Shown here one piece after another: positions 33,054 to 48,217 of a stretch of 64,000 nt of DNA. The stretch is from Cephalopachus bancanus (lineage: Eukaryota; Chordata; Mammalia; Primates; Tarsiidae). The DNA lies in contig JAPVLO010000522.1 in assembly GCA_027257055.1 (NCBI GenBank), positions 1,302,001-1,366,000 of the forward strand, given 5' to 3'. The stretch's first letter is position 1. Every line of letters begins with the position of its first letter. The notes under the pieces were generated by a model. That model saw only the letters and a list, made by a program, of their open reading frames with translations, was not told the origin of the DNA and made no database searches. A program made the position numbers and the translations under genes.

Positions 33054-33347
33054 GTGTGTCTAGGAAAGCATCAATCTTGGTGCAGCCAGGTACTGCCATG
33101 GTCCCTGGAGAGGCCAGACCCACCAGTGTCACTCTGATATCAGCTATGAAAGATTCACTCTCTCCAAGGAAGGAGAATGTGACCTCCCCAGTACTTTGAT
33201 TGGCATCTTCAGTCTGGGATCTCTCGGACCAAATTCCCTCTGGTCCCTGTGAGTGGCTCCCATGGTGGCCAGTACATATACTACTGTGAACACAACCTCT
33301 CCCCTGGCCGTCAGCCCCCAGTGACCCCCTGGGCATGCAGATCTCAG
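33054..33347 (+). pseudogene. LILR D3 Ig exon remnant
   Basis: After 'ctctttccag' it encodes GVSRKASILVQPGTAMVPGE, the D3 start. Frame shifts follow; pieces CHSDISYERFTLSKEGE, FPLVPVSGSHGGQY and SAPSDPLGMQISG are recoverable in different frames. Donor gtgagg is kept. Confidence 0.82.
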
Positions 33348-33536
33348 GTGAGGAGCTCGGTGGACTCAGTCAGGGATACCGACCCTGTGCAGGCCCTAAA
33401 AGAGGAGCCCTAGGTGGGGACGGTTGGGATGAGGGGTGGGGGTCGCAAGGGAGGTAGAGACAGAGAGAGACAGGAGGTGGAGAGGAGGGAGAGACTAAGA
33501 GACAACAGAGACAGAGTGATTGAAAATCCTCAGTGA

Positions 33537-35734
<2,198 letters not shown>

Positions 35735-36024
35735 GCCAGGCTCGGTGGCTCAGCCTGTAATCCTGTGCTTTGGGAGGCTGAGGTGAGTGGATTGCCTGAG
35801 CCCGTGTGTTCGAGATCCGCCTGGACAACTTGGCGAGACCTCATCTCTACAATAAATCAAAAATTAGCTGGGCATGGTAGAGCATGCCTGTAGTTCCAGC
35901 TACTTAGAAGGCTGAAGCGGAAAGATTGCTGGAGCCCAGCAGTTTGAGACTGCAGTGGCCAGGAGCGGCCACTGAACTCCAATCTGGGTGACAGAGTGAG
36001 ACTCCAACTCAAAAAAAAAATAAT
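35735..36024 (+). mobile_element. Alu SINE with target-site duplication
   Basis: Full-length sense Alu; 'agcaatttta' flanks it at 35725-35734 and 36025-36034. Confidence 0.95.
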
Positions 36025-36141
36025 AGCAATTTTAGTATCATTTTCATTGGGGCTTGATTTATTTTATGCATTCACTTTAGAAAATAATTTCTTATTAATA
36101 TCAAGTATTCCTACTCAAAGCATTTAAAATTGAGGTTTATT

Positions 36142-36430
36142 CACTGCTCAAAGAAACCAAAGCTGTCACAAACAAGTGGAAAAATATCCCATGCTCATGG
36201 ATTGGAAGAATCAAGATTGTGAAGATCTCCTTCTTACCTAAGGTAATCTACAGATTTAATGTGATACCCATCTAATTACCAGAAACATTCTCATATCTAG
36301 AAAAAACAATACAGGAATTCATATGGAAACACAAACGAACAAGAATAGCCAGAACTATCCTCAGCCAAAAATGAAACAAAACAAAACAAAACAAAACAAC
36401 ACACACACACACACACACATACACACACAC

Positions 36431-36469
<39 letters not shown>

Positions 36470-37913
36470 CAGGAGGTAACAGATTACCAGGCTTCAAACT
36501 TTACTATAAAGCTACAATAATCAAAAGAGCTTGGTGTTGATACAGGAACAGGCATATAGAACAATGGAATAGAATTGAGATTCCAGAAGCAAAACCAATT
36601 TCTCAGCTAACTCATCTTCGACAAAGCCTCCACCACCTACCACTGGGGAGAGGAGAACCTATTCAGTAAATGGTGCTGGGAAAACTGGCTGACCACATGC
36701 AGAAGACTCAAACAAGACCCCTATCTATCCTCATACACAAAAATTAACTAAATGGATGTGAAACCTAAATGTAAAACCTCAAACCATAAGAACCTTAGAA
36801 AATGTAGGACACATCCTTATGGGAATTGGAGATGGCATCCAATTCCTGAACAAAACCTGAAACGCACAGGCCATAAGAGATAAGATAGGAAAGTGGGACC
36901 TCAGTATACTGACAAGCTTCTGCAAAGCCAAATAAACCATCAAGAGAGCAGGGAGACAGCCCACAGACCGGGAAAAAGTATTTTCCAGCTCCAATTCTGA
37001 CAAAGGCCTAACATCTTGGATCTACAGGAACTCAAATGTGCTGAAAAGAAAAAAAAACAAAACAAAGAACCCCATTACAAAGTGGGCAAAAGTTATGAAC
37101 AGACACTTCTCAAAAGAAGACATACAAGCGGCTAACAGACACATGTAGAAATGTTCAACCTCACTAATCATCAAGGAGATGCAAATTAAATCTACAATGA
37201 GATACCACCTAACTCTAGTCTGAATGGTCATTGTCAATAACTCAAAAAATTCACCACATGAAAAGGGAAAAGGGAACACTTCTACACTGAAAAGGGAACA
37301 CTTCTACACTGTTGATAGGAGTGTAAACTAGTGCAGCCTCTGTGGAAAGCAATGTGGTGATTCCTGAAAGCTCTAAAAATCGACCTTCCATATGACTCCA
37401 TAATCTCCCTACTGGGAATATACCCTGAAGAACTCAAATCACTGTATAAAAAAGATACCTGCACAAATATGTTTATCGCAGCATGTTCACAATAGCAAGA
37501 TCATGGAACCAATCATGCTGCCCATCAAAAGATGGATTAAAAAATGAGGTACATATACACAATGGAATATTATGTAGCCATAAAAAAGAACAAAATCGTG
37601 AATTTCTCAGCAACCTGGATGGAATTGGAGTTTATAAGACTGAGTGATCTCTCACAGAAACAAAGATCTGAGTATAACATATTCTCACTCATCAGTGGAC
37701 CTTGAACAGCTATCATAATAGTATAAAAAAAGAATTGACAATGGCGGGAAACTATGGGGAGGCAGGGAGGGAAGGGAGGTGGGATTAATGATAGTCGATA
37801 TCTGTCTGGGAGTGGGGAGAACACCTCATCAACAAGGGTACCTGCTCAATGCATATTTGTAGGCCTAACCCTTAACTGTACTCCACAATTTTAAAATAAA
37901 AAATATATTAAAT
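36142..37913 (+). mobile_element. L1, 5'-truncated, with 16-base target-site duplication
   Basis: Sense L1 from mid-ORF2 to a complete 3' UTR and A-rich tail (about 1.8 kb). Flanked by 'aaaattgaggtttatt' at 36126-36141 and 37914-37929. ORF2 is disrupted by an (AAAAC)n(CA)n expansion at 36373-36469 and several stops, and 37270-37310 contains a short internal duplication. Confidence 0.95.
36373..36469 (+). repeat. (AAAAC)n(CA)n expansion inside L1 ORF2
   Basis: About five 'aaaac' units then about 35 'ca' units with two interruptions, replacing about 15 bases of ORF2 sequence present in sibling copies (near 2195-2205, opposite strand). Confidence 0.95.
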
Positions 37914-37929
37914 AAAATTGAGGTTTATT

Positions 37930-38144
37930 AATGAACTTTATTGCTTTGAAAAACTATTCAGAATAAATGTGCACCTTAATTCACATTTAAATAGTTGCTC
38001 AACTACTTTAACAATTCATAAGTGAGGTATTTGTTTCCCTTATATTTCTAGCTTAAAAGTTAGGTGTATACAAGAGAGCTATTTGTGTGAACATATTAAT
38101 GTACTTTATATTATCTCAGTAGAGGATTTCTCCTTTTCCATTGC
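37930..38144. other. Unassigned AT-rich spacer between L1 elements
   Basis: No gene recognised. Confidence 0.4.
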
Positions 38145-41042
38145 TTTTTAAATATTAAATTTTTCATTTTAAATATATGGGGTGCAATTCAGGGTTAGGT
38201 ATACAAATGCTCATTATGCAGGTATCCTTGTTGATGAGATATGCCTCTCCTCTCCTGGCAGTTTCCAACCACTTCCAATCCCTTTCTTATAGTATGATGA
38301 TAATTTTTCAAGATCTGCTAATGAGTGAGACCATGTGATAATCAGTCATTTGTTTCTGTGACAGATCACTCAATATCATACACTCTAAGTCCATCCAAGT
38401 TGCTACAAAATTCATAATTTTGTCCTTCTTTATGGCTGTGTAATATTCCATTGTGTGTGTGTACCACTTTTTTTTTTTTATCCAGTCCTCTTTCGATGGG
38501 CAGCACAGTTGGTTCTATGTTTTTGCTATTGTGAACAATGCTGCAGTAATCATGAGTGTGCAGATATCTTTTTCATAGAGTGATTTGAGTTCCTCTGGGT
38601 ATATTCCCAGAAGGGGAATTGTGGGGTCATATGGAAGGTTGATTTTTAAATATTTTAGGAATCACCACTTTGTTTTCCACAGAGGCTGTACTAGTTTACA
38701 CTCCCACCAACAGTGTAGAAGTGTTCCCTGTTCCCCACATCCCCTCCAGCATCTTTTTTTTTTTTTTTTGAGTTATTGACAATGGCCATAATGACATAAC
38801 GGAGTTAGGTGGCATATCAGTGTAGTTTTAATTTGCATTTCTTTGATGACTAGTGAGGCTGAGCATTTTTTTCACATACCTGTTTGCTTCTCATGTCTTC
38901 TTTTGAGAAGTGTCTATTCATATCTTTTGCCCACTTTGTTTTCTTAAATTTTTTATTATAAAGATGTTGAGTACATTTCAGGGTTAGATATATAAACATA
39001 GATCAAGCAGGTACCCTCGTTGATGAGGTGATGCCCCTCCCTGCCCTAGCAGTTTCCTTCAACTACCAATCCCTTCCCACCTGACAGTTTCTCACTACTG
39101 CCAATTGCTTTCTTATAGCATTGTAATTGTTCAAGGTCAGCTTATGAGTGAGAAATATGGAACTCAGTTCTATATTCCTGTAATAAATCACTGAGTATGA
39201 TAGACTCCAAATCCATCCAAGTTTCTGCAAAGTCCGTATATTTGTCCTTTATGCTTTGCCCACTTTTTAATGGGGTGTTTGTGCTTTTCTTTTTGACATT
39301 TTTTGAGTTCCTTGTAGATCCTAGTTGTTAGGTCTTTGTCAGATATACAGTTGGCAAACATTTTTTCCTAGTGTGCAGATTGCCTTTCTGCTCTCTTGTT
39401 GGTTTCTTTGCCTTTACAGAAGCTTGCCATTTTGATACGGTCCTAGTTGTCTAACTTATCTGTTATGACTTGGACACTTGAAGTTTTGATCAGGAATTGG
39501 TTGACAGTTTCAATTTCCACAAGGGTTTCTCCTGCATTTTCTAAGGTTCCTATAGTTTGAGGTTTTACATTTAGGTATTGGTTCCATTTAGAGTTGATTT
39601 TTGTGTATGGTGGTGTTATGGGTCTTGTTTTAATCTTCTGCATGTGGTCAACCAGTTTCCTCAGCACCATTTACTGAATAGGTTTGCCTCTACCCAGTGG
39701 TTAGTGGTGGGGGCTTTGTTAGAGATGAGTAGGTTGATAAAATGAGGTCTTGCTTCTGGAATCTCTATCCTGTTTCTTTGGTTCTTGTACCAGTACTAAG
39801 CTGTTTTGTTTATTGTTGTTTTATAATAAAGCTTAAAGTCTGGGAGTGTGATGCCTCTCACTTTTTCTTTTCTTTTCTTTTCTTTTTTTGTTGAGGATTG
39901 TTTTGGCTATTCATGGTCACTTATATTTCCATATGAATTCCTGTATTGTTGTTAGCATGTCTGAGAAGAATGCTGCTGGTAATTTAATGGGTAAGACATT
40001 AAATCTGTAGATTGCTTTGGGCAGGATGGACATCTAAACAATGTTGATTCTTCCAATCCATGAGCATGAAATATTTTTCCATTTGTTTGAGTCATCTTTG
40101 ATTTATTGGAGTAGTGTTTTTTAGTTTTTTTTTTGTAGTAAATGTGTTTTACTTCTCTGGTTAGGAAGATGCCAAAGTATTTTATTTGTGTGTGTGTGTC
40201 TATTGTGTATAGAATTGTGTTCTTCTTTAGCTTTCTGTTTATTGTTGGTGTATAGAAGTGCGACTGTCTTTTGCACATTTATTTTATACCTTGAGTCTTT
40301 GCCAAAGTTCTTTACCAGTGTAAGGGAGGTTTTTGACAGATTCTATTAGGCTTTTTAGGTGTGGAATTATGTCATCTGCAAAGAGAGATAACTTAACTTC
40401 CTCTTTTTCTATTTAAATATCCCTGATTTCCTTCTCTTGTCTGAATGGTCTAGCTAGGACTTCCAATACTGTGTTAAACAGGCAAGGTGAGAGTGGGCAT
40501 GTTTGTCTTGTTCCAGTTTTTAGGGGTAAATTGTTCCAATTTTTGTCTGTTTAGCAGTATGTTGGTTGTGGGTTTCTCATAGATGGCTCTTATTATTCTG
40601 AGGTATATTCCATCTATGCCTAGATGTTCGAGGATTTTTTTCAAGAAGTGGTGCTGGATTTTATCAAAAGCTTTTTCTATGTCTAATAATATAATGATGT
40701 GGTTTTTGTCTTTACATCTGTTGATGTAGTTAATTACATTTATAGTCTTGTGGATGTTCAACTGGCCCTGCACCCCAGAGATGAAGCTTACTTAGTCATG
40801 GTGGATGATTTTTGAGATGTGTTACTGGATCCAGTTTGCTAGAATCTTGTTGAGGACTTTAGCATCCATGCTCATCAAGGATATTGGCCTGTAGTCCTCT
40901 CTCTTAGTTGGTTCTTTAACCGGTTTGGGTATCAGTGTGATGATAGCTTCATATAATGTTTTGGGGAGAGTTCCATATTTCTCAATTGCCTGGAATACTT
41001 TCAATATGATTGGTATCAGCTCCTCCTTCTATGTATTTTTTA
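38145..41042 (-). mobile_element. L1 'A' (antisense), outermost element of the nested block, 3' half
   Basis: Antisense from the 3' terminus (38150) through the ORF2 C-terminus and RT region (minus open pieces 40474-40773 and 40822-41004). Interrupted by a short L1 at 38941-39262 and by the large insertion starting at about 41043. It resumes at 50508 and perhaps at 55745. Confidence 0.9.
38941..39262 (-). mobile_element. Short L1 3' end nested in L1 'A'
   Basis: Starts 'ttttattataaagatgttga' and stops near 'gtatatttgtcctttatg'. The host L1 motif 'tttgcccacttt' is duplicated on both sides (about 38927 and 39264), the target-site duplication. Confidence 0.92.
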
Positions 41043-44000
41043 AAACATTTTTTATTATAAGATTCTGGGGTACAGATAAGGGTTAGGTATACAAATGTGC
41101 ATCATCCAGGCACCCTTGTTAATAAGGGGTGTCTCCTCACCTGCAGACAGATATTGACTACCATTAGTCCCACCTCCCTACCCCTCCCTACCACCCCATA
41201 GTTTACCAAAAATGTGAGTCCTTTTCTTATAGTATTATGAGAGATGTTCAAGGTCCACTATATGAGTGAGAACATGTGATACTCAGATCTTTGTTTCTGT
41301 GCAAGATCACTCAGTATTATAGACTCTAGTGCCATCCAGGTTGCTGCGAAATTTATGATTTTTGTTCTTTTTTATGGCTACATAGTATTCCATCATGTAT
41401 ATGTACCACATTTTTTAAAATCCAGTCCTCTTTTTATGGACAGCATGGTTGTTTCCAGGTTCTTGCTTTTGTGAACAACGCTGTGATAAATAATTTGTGT
41501 GGAGGTATCTTTTTTATAGAATGATTTGAGTTCTTCAGGGTATATTCACAGTAGGGAGATTGCAGGGTCATATAGGAGGTCGATAGTTAGAGCTTTTAGA
41601 AATCGCCACAATGCTTTCCACAGAGGCTGCACTAGTTTACACTCCCACTAACAGTGTAGTAGTGTTCCCTTTTCACCACATCCTCTCCAGCATCTGTTAT
41701 TTTTTGAGTTATTGATAATGGCCATTCTGACTGGAGTTAGGTGGTATCTCAGTGTAGTTTAAATTTGCATCTCTTTGATGATTAGTGAGATCGAACATTT
41801 CTTCATGTGTCTGCTGAAGCTCAGATGTCTTCCTTTACGAAGTGTCTGTTCATGTCTTTTGCCCATTTTATAATGGGGTTGTTTGTTTTTTTCTTTTCAG
41901 CATGTTTGAGTTAGTTGTAGATACAAGATGTTAGGCCTTTGTCAGACCTGGAGTTGGCAAATACTTTTTCCAAGTCTGTGGGCTGTCTCTCTGCTCTCTT
42001 GATGGTTTATTTGGCTTTTCAGAAGTTTGTCAGCTTAATGAGGTCCCACTTGCCTATCTTATCTCTTATGGCCCATGCGTTTCAAGTTTTGTTCAGGGAT
42101 TGGATGCCAGCTCCAATTCCCATAAGAATGTGTCCTGCATTTTCTAAGGTTCTTATGGTTTGAGGTTTTACATTTAGGTCTCTGATTCATTTAGAGTTAA
42201 TTTTGGTGTATGGGGATAGATAGGGATCTTGTTTGAGTCTTCTGCATGTGGTCAGCCAGTTTTCCCAGCACCATTTACTGAATAGGTTCCCCTCTCCCCA
42301 GTGGTAGGTGGTGGAGGCTTTGTCAAAGATGAGTTGGTTGAGAAATTGAGGTTTTGCTTCTGGAATCTCAATTCCATTCCATTGTTCTATATGCCTGTGC
42401 CTGTACCAATACCAAGCTGTATTGATTACTGCAGCTTTATAGTAAAGTATGAAGTCTGGTAATGTGATACCTACTGCTTTAGTTTTTTTGACTGAGGATT
42501 GCACTGGCTATTCTTGGTCATTTGTGTTTCCATATGAATTCTTGTATTGTTTTTTCTAGGTCTGAGAATATTGCTGATAATTTGATGGGTATTGCATTAA
42601 ATTGGAAGATTGCCTTAGGTAGGGTGGACATCTTCACAGTGTTGATTCTTCCAATACATGAGCGTGGGATATTTTTCCACTTGTTTGTGTCATCTTTGAT
42701 TTCATTGAGCAGTTTTTGTAGTTTTCATTGTAAAGATCTTTCACGTTTCTGGTAAGAAAGATGCCAAGGTATTTCATTTTTTTGTGGCTATTGTGAATGG
42801 AATTGTGCTTTTTATTTGGGTTATTGTTTGTTTATTTTGGTGTAAAGAAATGCGATTTTCTTTTGCACATTTATTTTATACCCTGAGACTTTGCCAAAGT
42901 CCTTTATCAGTGTAAGGAGGTTTTGACAGATTTTCTTGGGTTTTCAAGGTACACAATCATGTCATCTGCAAAGAGAGATAACTTGACTTTCTCTTTTCCT
43001 GTTTGGATATCCCTGGTTGCCTTCTCTTCTCTGATTGCTCGAGCCAGGACTTCCAATACTATATCAAATGGGAGGGGTGAGAGTGGGCATCCTTGTCTTG
43101 TTCCAGTTTACAGAGGAAATGGTTCCAATTTTTGTCCATTTAGGAGTGTCCTGGCTGTGGGTTTCTTGTAGATGACTTTTAGTATTTTGAGGTATGTTCC
43201 CCATAAGCCTAGATGTTCGAGGGTTTTTATGAAGAAGGGGTGCTGGATTATATCAAAAGCATTTTCTGCATCTAATGATCTAATGATGTGGTTTTTGTTT
43301 TGACATCTGTTGATGTATTTAATTACATTTATGATTATGAGTGTTGCACCACAGGGATGAAGCCTACTTGATCATGATGGATGATTTTTGATATGTGTTG
43401 TTGAATCCGGTTTGCTAGGATCTTAGCATCTATGTTCATCAAAGATATTGGCCTATAGTTCTCTTTCTTTGTTGGGTCTTTACCTGGCTTGGGTATCAAT
43501 GTGATGTTAGCTTCATAAAATGATTTGGGGAGCTGAGCTCGGTGGCTCAGCCTGTAATCCCGTGCCTTTGGGAGGCTGAGGTGAGTGGATTGCCTGAGCC
43601 CACGGGTTTGAGACCCGCCTGGGCAGGCGAGACCTCATCTCTACAATAAATCAAAAAATCAGCTGGGCGTGGTAGCAAGCGCCTGTAATTCTGGCTACTC
43701 GGAAAGCTGAGGCAGAAGGATTGCCAGAGCCCAGCAGGTTGAGGCTGCGGTGACTGGGAGCGGCCACTGCACTCCAGTCTGGGCGACAGAGTGAGACTCC
43801 AACTCAAAAAAAAAATGATTTGGGGAGAGTTCCATCTTTCTCAATCGCCTGGAATACCTTCAGTAGGATTGGTATCAGTTCCTCTTTAAATGTCTTGTAG
43901 AATTCTGCTGGAAAGTCACCTGGTCTAGGGCTTTTTTTTTTGGTAGGTAGTTTTCTTATTATGTAGTCAATTTTCTTGATTGTTATTGGTCTATTTAGGG

Positions 44001-45612
44001 TCTCAATTTCTTCTTGTTTCAACCTAAGCAGGTTGTGTGATGACATAAAGTCCTCCATTTCCTTAAGGTTTTCAAGTTTGTTTCCATACAAGTGTACATA
44101 GTCGTCTCTAATGATCTTTTGTATTTCTTCAGGGTTTGATGTGACTTCATCTTTTGTTTTTCTGATTGTGATTATTTCAGTTTTTTCTCTCTTTTTCTTG
44201 ATCAGTCTAGCTAGGGGACCATTAATCTTGTTTATCCTTTCAAAGACCCAGCTTTTTGTTTCATTGATTTTTTTGTATTATCTTTTTGTCTTCTATGTTC
44301 TGGATTTGGGCTTTTATTTTGGTGATCTGGATTCTTCTGCTGAAATCAGGGTTTTGGTGGTCTTGCTTTTCCAGCTTCCTTAGGTGGCTTGTTAGGCTGT
44401 TAATTTGTGACCCTCTATTTTCTTCATGTGCATTTGTAGAGATATGAATTCCCCTCTTAGTTCAGCTTTCATGGTACCCCAGAGATGTTGGTAATGTTTC
44501 TTCATTTTCATTTGTTTCCAGATATTTTTTAATCTCTGTTTTGATTTCAGGAGTTGTTGATCATTGTGCTGTTTAGTGTCCATGTCTTTGTGGGTTTTGG
44601 GGGAAGCTTGTTGTTGTTGATGTTTATTTTTATTCCACTGTGGTTCAAGAAGGTGCATGATAATATTTTGGTCCTTTAAAATTTTCTTATGATTGATTCA
44701 TGTCCAAGTATGTGGTTGATCTTAGAGTATGTTCTATGTGGTGATGAGTAGAATGTATATTCTGTGGTCGTTGGATGGAGTGTTCTATTCGTATCAATTA
44801 AGTCCATTTGGTCAAGTGTCACATTGAGGTTCTGGATCTCATTGCTGATTTTTTGTCCTGATGATCTGTCTAGGCTTGTGAGTGGGTTATTTGTGTCCCC
44901 AGCTATGATAGTGTTAGAGTTGATATCCTTTTGAGTTTACATAGAAGCTGCCTTATGAAATTGGCTCTCCTATGTTGGGTGCATATATGTTTAAGATAGA
45001 TATTCTTCTTGATGGATTGAACCATTTATCATTATGTAGTGGCCTTCTGTATCTTTTAAAATTTTTGATAGCTTAAAGGGTATTTTGTCTGAAATCAAGA
45101 TTGCGACTCCTCCTTTCATGTGTGTTCTTTTTGCCTGAATGTTTGTTTCCCATCCTCTTACTTTGAGTCTGTGAATGTCCTTTCTACTGAGGTGAGTCTC
45201 TTGAAGGCAATAAATTGTTGCCTGGTGATATTTTATCCATTTTTGCCATTCTATGTCTTTTCAATGGTGCATTTAGTCCATTCATATTTAGGCTAATTAC
45301 TGAACTGCTAGAGTTGATCCCTGTCATAAGTTTCTTATAGAGTTGTTCCTGTTTGTTTGTGGTAATTTTTTTTTGGTTTTTGAGTTGGTTTATGTGTTTT
45401 TAATTTTTTGCCTGTACTCTTGTGAAGAATATTTTTGTTCTTTTCTCCTTTTCGTCTGTGTTCAGTACTTTCTTAAGTGTTTCTTGTAGAGATGGTCTGG
45501 TGGCATTGCAGGTTCTTAGGGATTGGATATCTAGGAAAGATTTCAATTCTCCCTCACTGATGAGGCTTAGCTTGCCTGGGTAGGTTATTCTTGGTTGAAA
45601 TTGTTTATCTGG
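41043..45612 (-). mobile_element. L1 'B' (antisense), 3' end to ORF1 C-terminus
   Basis: Antisense long L1: 3' UTR (41043-41600), ORF2 in broken frames, and the inter-ORF region, ending in ORF1 C-terminal sequence near 45612 (homologous to 47930 in the sense copy). An Alu is inserted at 43532. The left flank 'ccttctatgtatttttt' is matched by 'ccttctatgatttttt' at 50508, the target-site duplication in L1 'A'. The 5' UTR of this element is probably the piece at 49965-50503. Confidence 0.88.
43532..43811 (+). mobile_element. Alu SINE nested in L1 'B'
   Basis: Sense Alu flanked by the ORF2 text 'aaaatgatttgggga' at 43517-43531 and 43812-43826. Confidence 0.96.
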
Positions 45613-47170
45613 GCACTTCCAGCAAGATGGTGATGGGGCAGCTTGGTCTGTGAGACTCTCCACCGAGGATAACGCAAAGAGACTCTGGTTCTCACTGAAG
45701 AGAACGCAGATCCCATCGTTGGCAGCCTGCTCTTCACATGAAGCTCAGCCATAGATTTTGCTGAGGCGTCACTACAGTCTGGGTAGCTACTGTGGCTGTC
45801 GCTGCCACCGCAGCTGACTGCCATTCCACATCACACTGCCAGTGCCTGAGGTGAGCCATTGCTGCCACCGCCTCCTCCAAGGCAGCCGCTGCCTCCTCTA
45901 AGGCAGCCATTACACATCACACCGCCTTTGCCTGAGGCAAGCTGCCACTGCCACCACTGCTGCTGCTGCCGTGGCTGCTGAGGCAGCCATTCCACAATGG
46001 ACCGTCAGTGCCTGAGGCAAGTTGCAGTTGCGCTGCTGCCAAGACAGCCATTACATATCACACGGCAGTGCCTGAGGCGATCCACGACTTCAGACCTTGA
46101 AGCCCCTGTGAGCAAGATCTGCTGAGGTCTACTACCACTGAGATGTGGTCTCCTGTGTGCCTTGAGGCAACATCTCCTTCCCCTTAGGGATGGGCGAGCA
46201 ACTGAGATAAAGACCATCTGGACCAAGGGATAACACCACCTGCTGGTGATTCAAGGTAACAACACAGAAGGGGGAAAAATGGAAGCCTGACAGACACAGG
46301 CCAGATCTGAGTGGTGAATGGGGCAGTCGTGAACTGAATGATAATCTGAACTGTCCTTCACAACAGGCCAGGGACAACTGATCTTAACTGTGAACAAACT
46401 TACCAGCCTGAAAAGAGAGCTAGAAATCAGAGCTGAAAGGACATTTGACTTAAACAAGAAGTCTCAGAGTGTGCTTGATTGGTTATGTTAGTCTACTGAC
46501 TTGATTTAATTCTTTCTGTTTTGTTCCCCCCACTTTTTTTTCCCTCCTTCTTTTCCCTTCTTTTCTTCTCTCTTTAAACCATATCTTTGCAAAGAGGAAT
46601 AGCACACCAATAAGGGGGTTGGTAAGCTTGTATGTTAGTAACATTATATGTTTTAGGTTTTTTTGTATGGGAGTTGATTAGTTTGTAGCTGTGGTCTATA
46701 GTTTTTATGTTTCAATTTTTGTCTCTCTCTCCATTTGTTGGTACACTCATCTGTTTTCACCCTTACTCCTCTCTCTCTCCACCCCTCTCTTCCCCCCACT
46801 GCCTGGTCCATTCTCTTCCCTCTGTTAACCGCATTTTATTTCAGGGAGTAAGCCTACAACCCCACTGCACAGGCAGATTTCAAGGCAGTGGGAAGTGGGT
46901 TTCAGATTATTCATACACCTGTCGGCAGATACCAGGACCTGCAGATAGATTTTGAATTACAGCTCCCCTCTTAAGAAAATCTCAATCACCATCCTACAGT
47001 GCAACTGCAGAATTGAACAAAGTAAGAGGACATACATAAAGACGAATAGGAGATTGAACAAACAGAAGTAAAAACAACCCCTCCACCACTGAATAACAGA
47101 ATTAAAGAAGACGGTGACATGGGGGTAAGGAAAAAGTAGGGAAGGGGGAAACAACAACAACAACAAATGC
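45613..47170 (+). promoter_or_regulatory. L1 5' UTR (internal promoter) of L1 'C'
   Basis: L1 5' UTRs carry an internal RNA polymerase II promoter. The start holds 'caagatggtg' (45623-45632), equivalent to the YY1 site at the start of human L1. Tandem units follow at 45819-46085, then a pyrimidine-rich stretch (46510-46830). Confidence 0.65.
45819..46085 (+). repeat. Four tandem monomer-like units in the L1 5' UTR
   Basis: Each unit begins near 'gcagccatt.caca' and contains 'cctgaggc(a/g)a': starts at about 45819, 45904, 45983 and 46044, so unit lengths are about 85, 79, 61 and 40. Internal CTG/CCG triplets vary between units. Confidence 0.75.
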
Positions 47171-47174
47171 ACAA

Positions 47175-47857
47175 ATGAAGAAAAACCAAAAGAAGAATAT
47201 AGGTCTCACACAGACCCCTGGGAGATCAGACACTGAGAAAACAGACTTCGGAACACAAACAATGAAGAGCCCCCAGAATGATTGGTCACATGAAACAAAC
47301 CCAGACATCAAGACATTAATAGAGAGAATAAAAAAATCGAAGACAGACAAGAGGAAAATAGGAAGGCGCTGATGTCAGAAAAAACAGCAGTAAATAATAC
47401 TGTGATGGAAATAAATAACAAACTAATAAGTATGGAATGTAGAATTAGCCAAGCAGAAGAAAGAATCTCAGAGCTCAAAGACCAAAACACAGGTCTCACC
47501 CAAACTGTCAAAAACATGGAAAAGAAGCTCAAAAAGACAGAACAAAACCTTCAAGAAATGAACGATCACTTCAAGAGACCAAACCTAAGAGTAGTTGGCC
47601 TCCCTGAGGCAGAGAGAGAAACAGAGGCCACACTGGAACAAACATTTCATGATATCATTCAACAAAACTTCCCTCATCTCATCAGTGATTCAAAAATTCA
47701 AACACAAGAGATTCAGAGATCCTCTGCAAGACAACAAATGAGAAGACCAACTCCCAGACACATAATAATTTGCCTAAACAAAGTAGGTATAAAAGAAAAA
47801 ATCCTAAAGGCAGCAAGATATAAAAGGTCAACCTACCTACCAGGGAAGACCAATTAG
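47175..47857 (+). pseudogene. L1 ORF1 (RNA-binding chaperone), broken
   Basis: In intact L1, ORF1p is a trimeric RNA-binding protein needed for retrotransposition. Here 47175-47372 gives an N-terminal part, a frame change follows, and 47372-47857 (161 codons) carries the coiled coil (EINNKLISMECRISQAEERI), the RRM start (RPNLRVVGLPE) and the C-terminal domain (RHIIICLNKVGIKEKILKAA). It ends in PGKTN-stop, short of the usual C-terminus. Inactive. Confidence 0.85.
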
Positions 47858-48217
47858 AATATCAGCAGATTTATCTACAGAAACCCTCCAGGCTAGGAGA
47901 GCTTGAAGCCCTATCTTCAAAGTTCTAAAAGATAAACAATTTTAACTGAGAATAACCTACCCAGCCAAGCTAAGCTTCATCAATGAGGGAGAATGGAAAT
48001 CGTTCCCAGATATCCAATCCCTAAGAACCTACGCTGCACAAGACCACCTCTATAAGAAACACTTAAGAAAGTATTGAACACAGAAGAAAAGGAAAAAAGA
48101 ACAACAACGTTCTTCACTGGAGTACAGGCAAAAGATTAAAAACACACATGAACGAACTCCAGAACCAAAAGAAAGACAACTCACAAACAGAAAGAAGAAC
48201 AATTCTGAAAGAACATT

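Noticed and set aside
45613..47170. GC-rich block as a CpG-island promoter of a host gene
   Set aside because: It is followed in order by L1 ORF1 and ORF2 and has the L1 start motif, so it is an L1 5' UTR.
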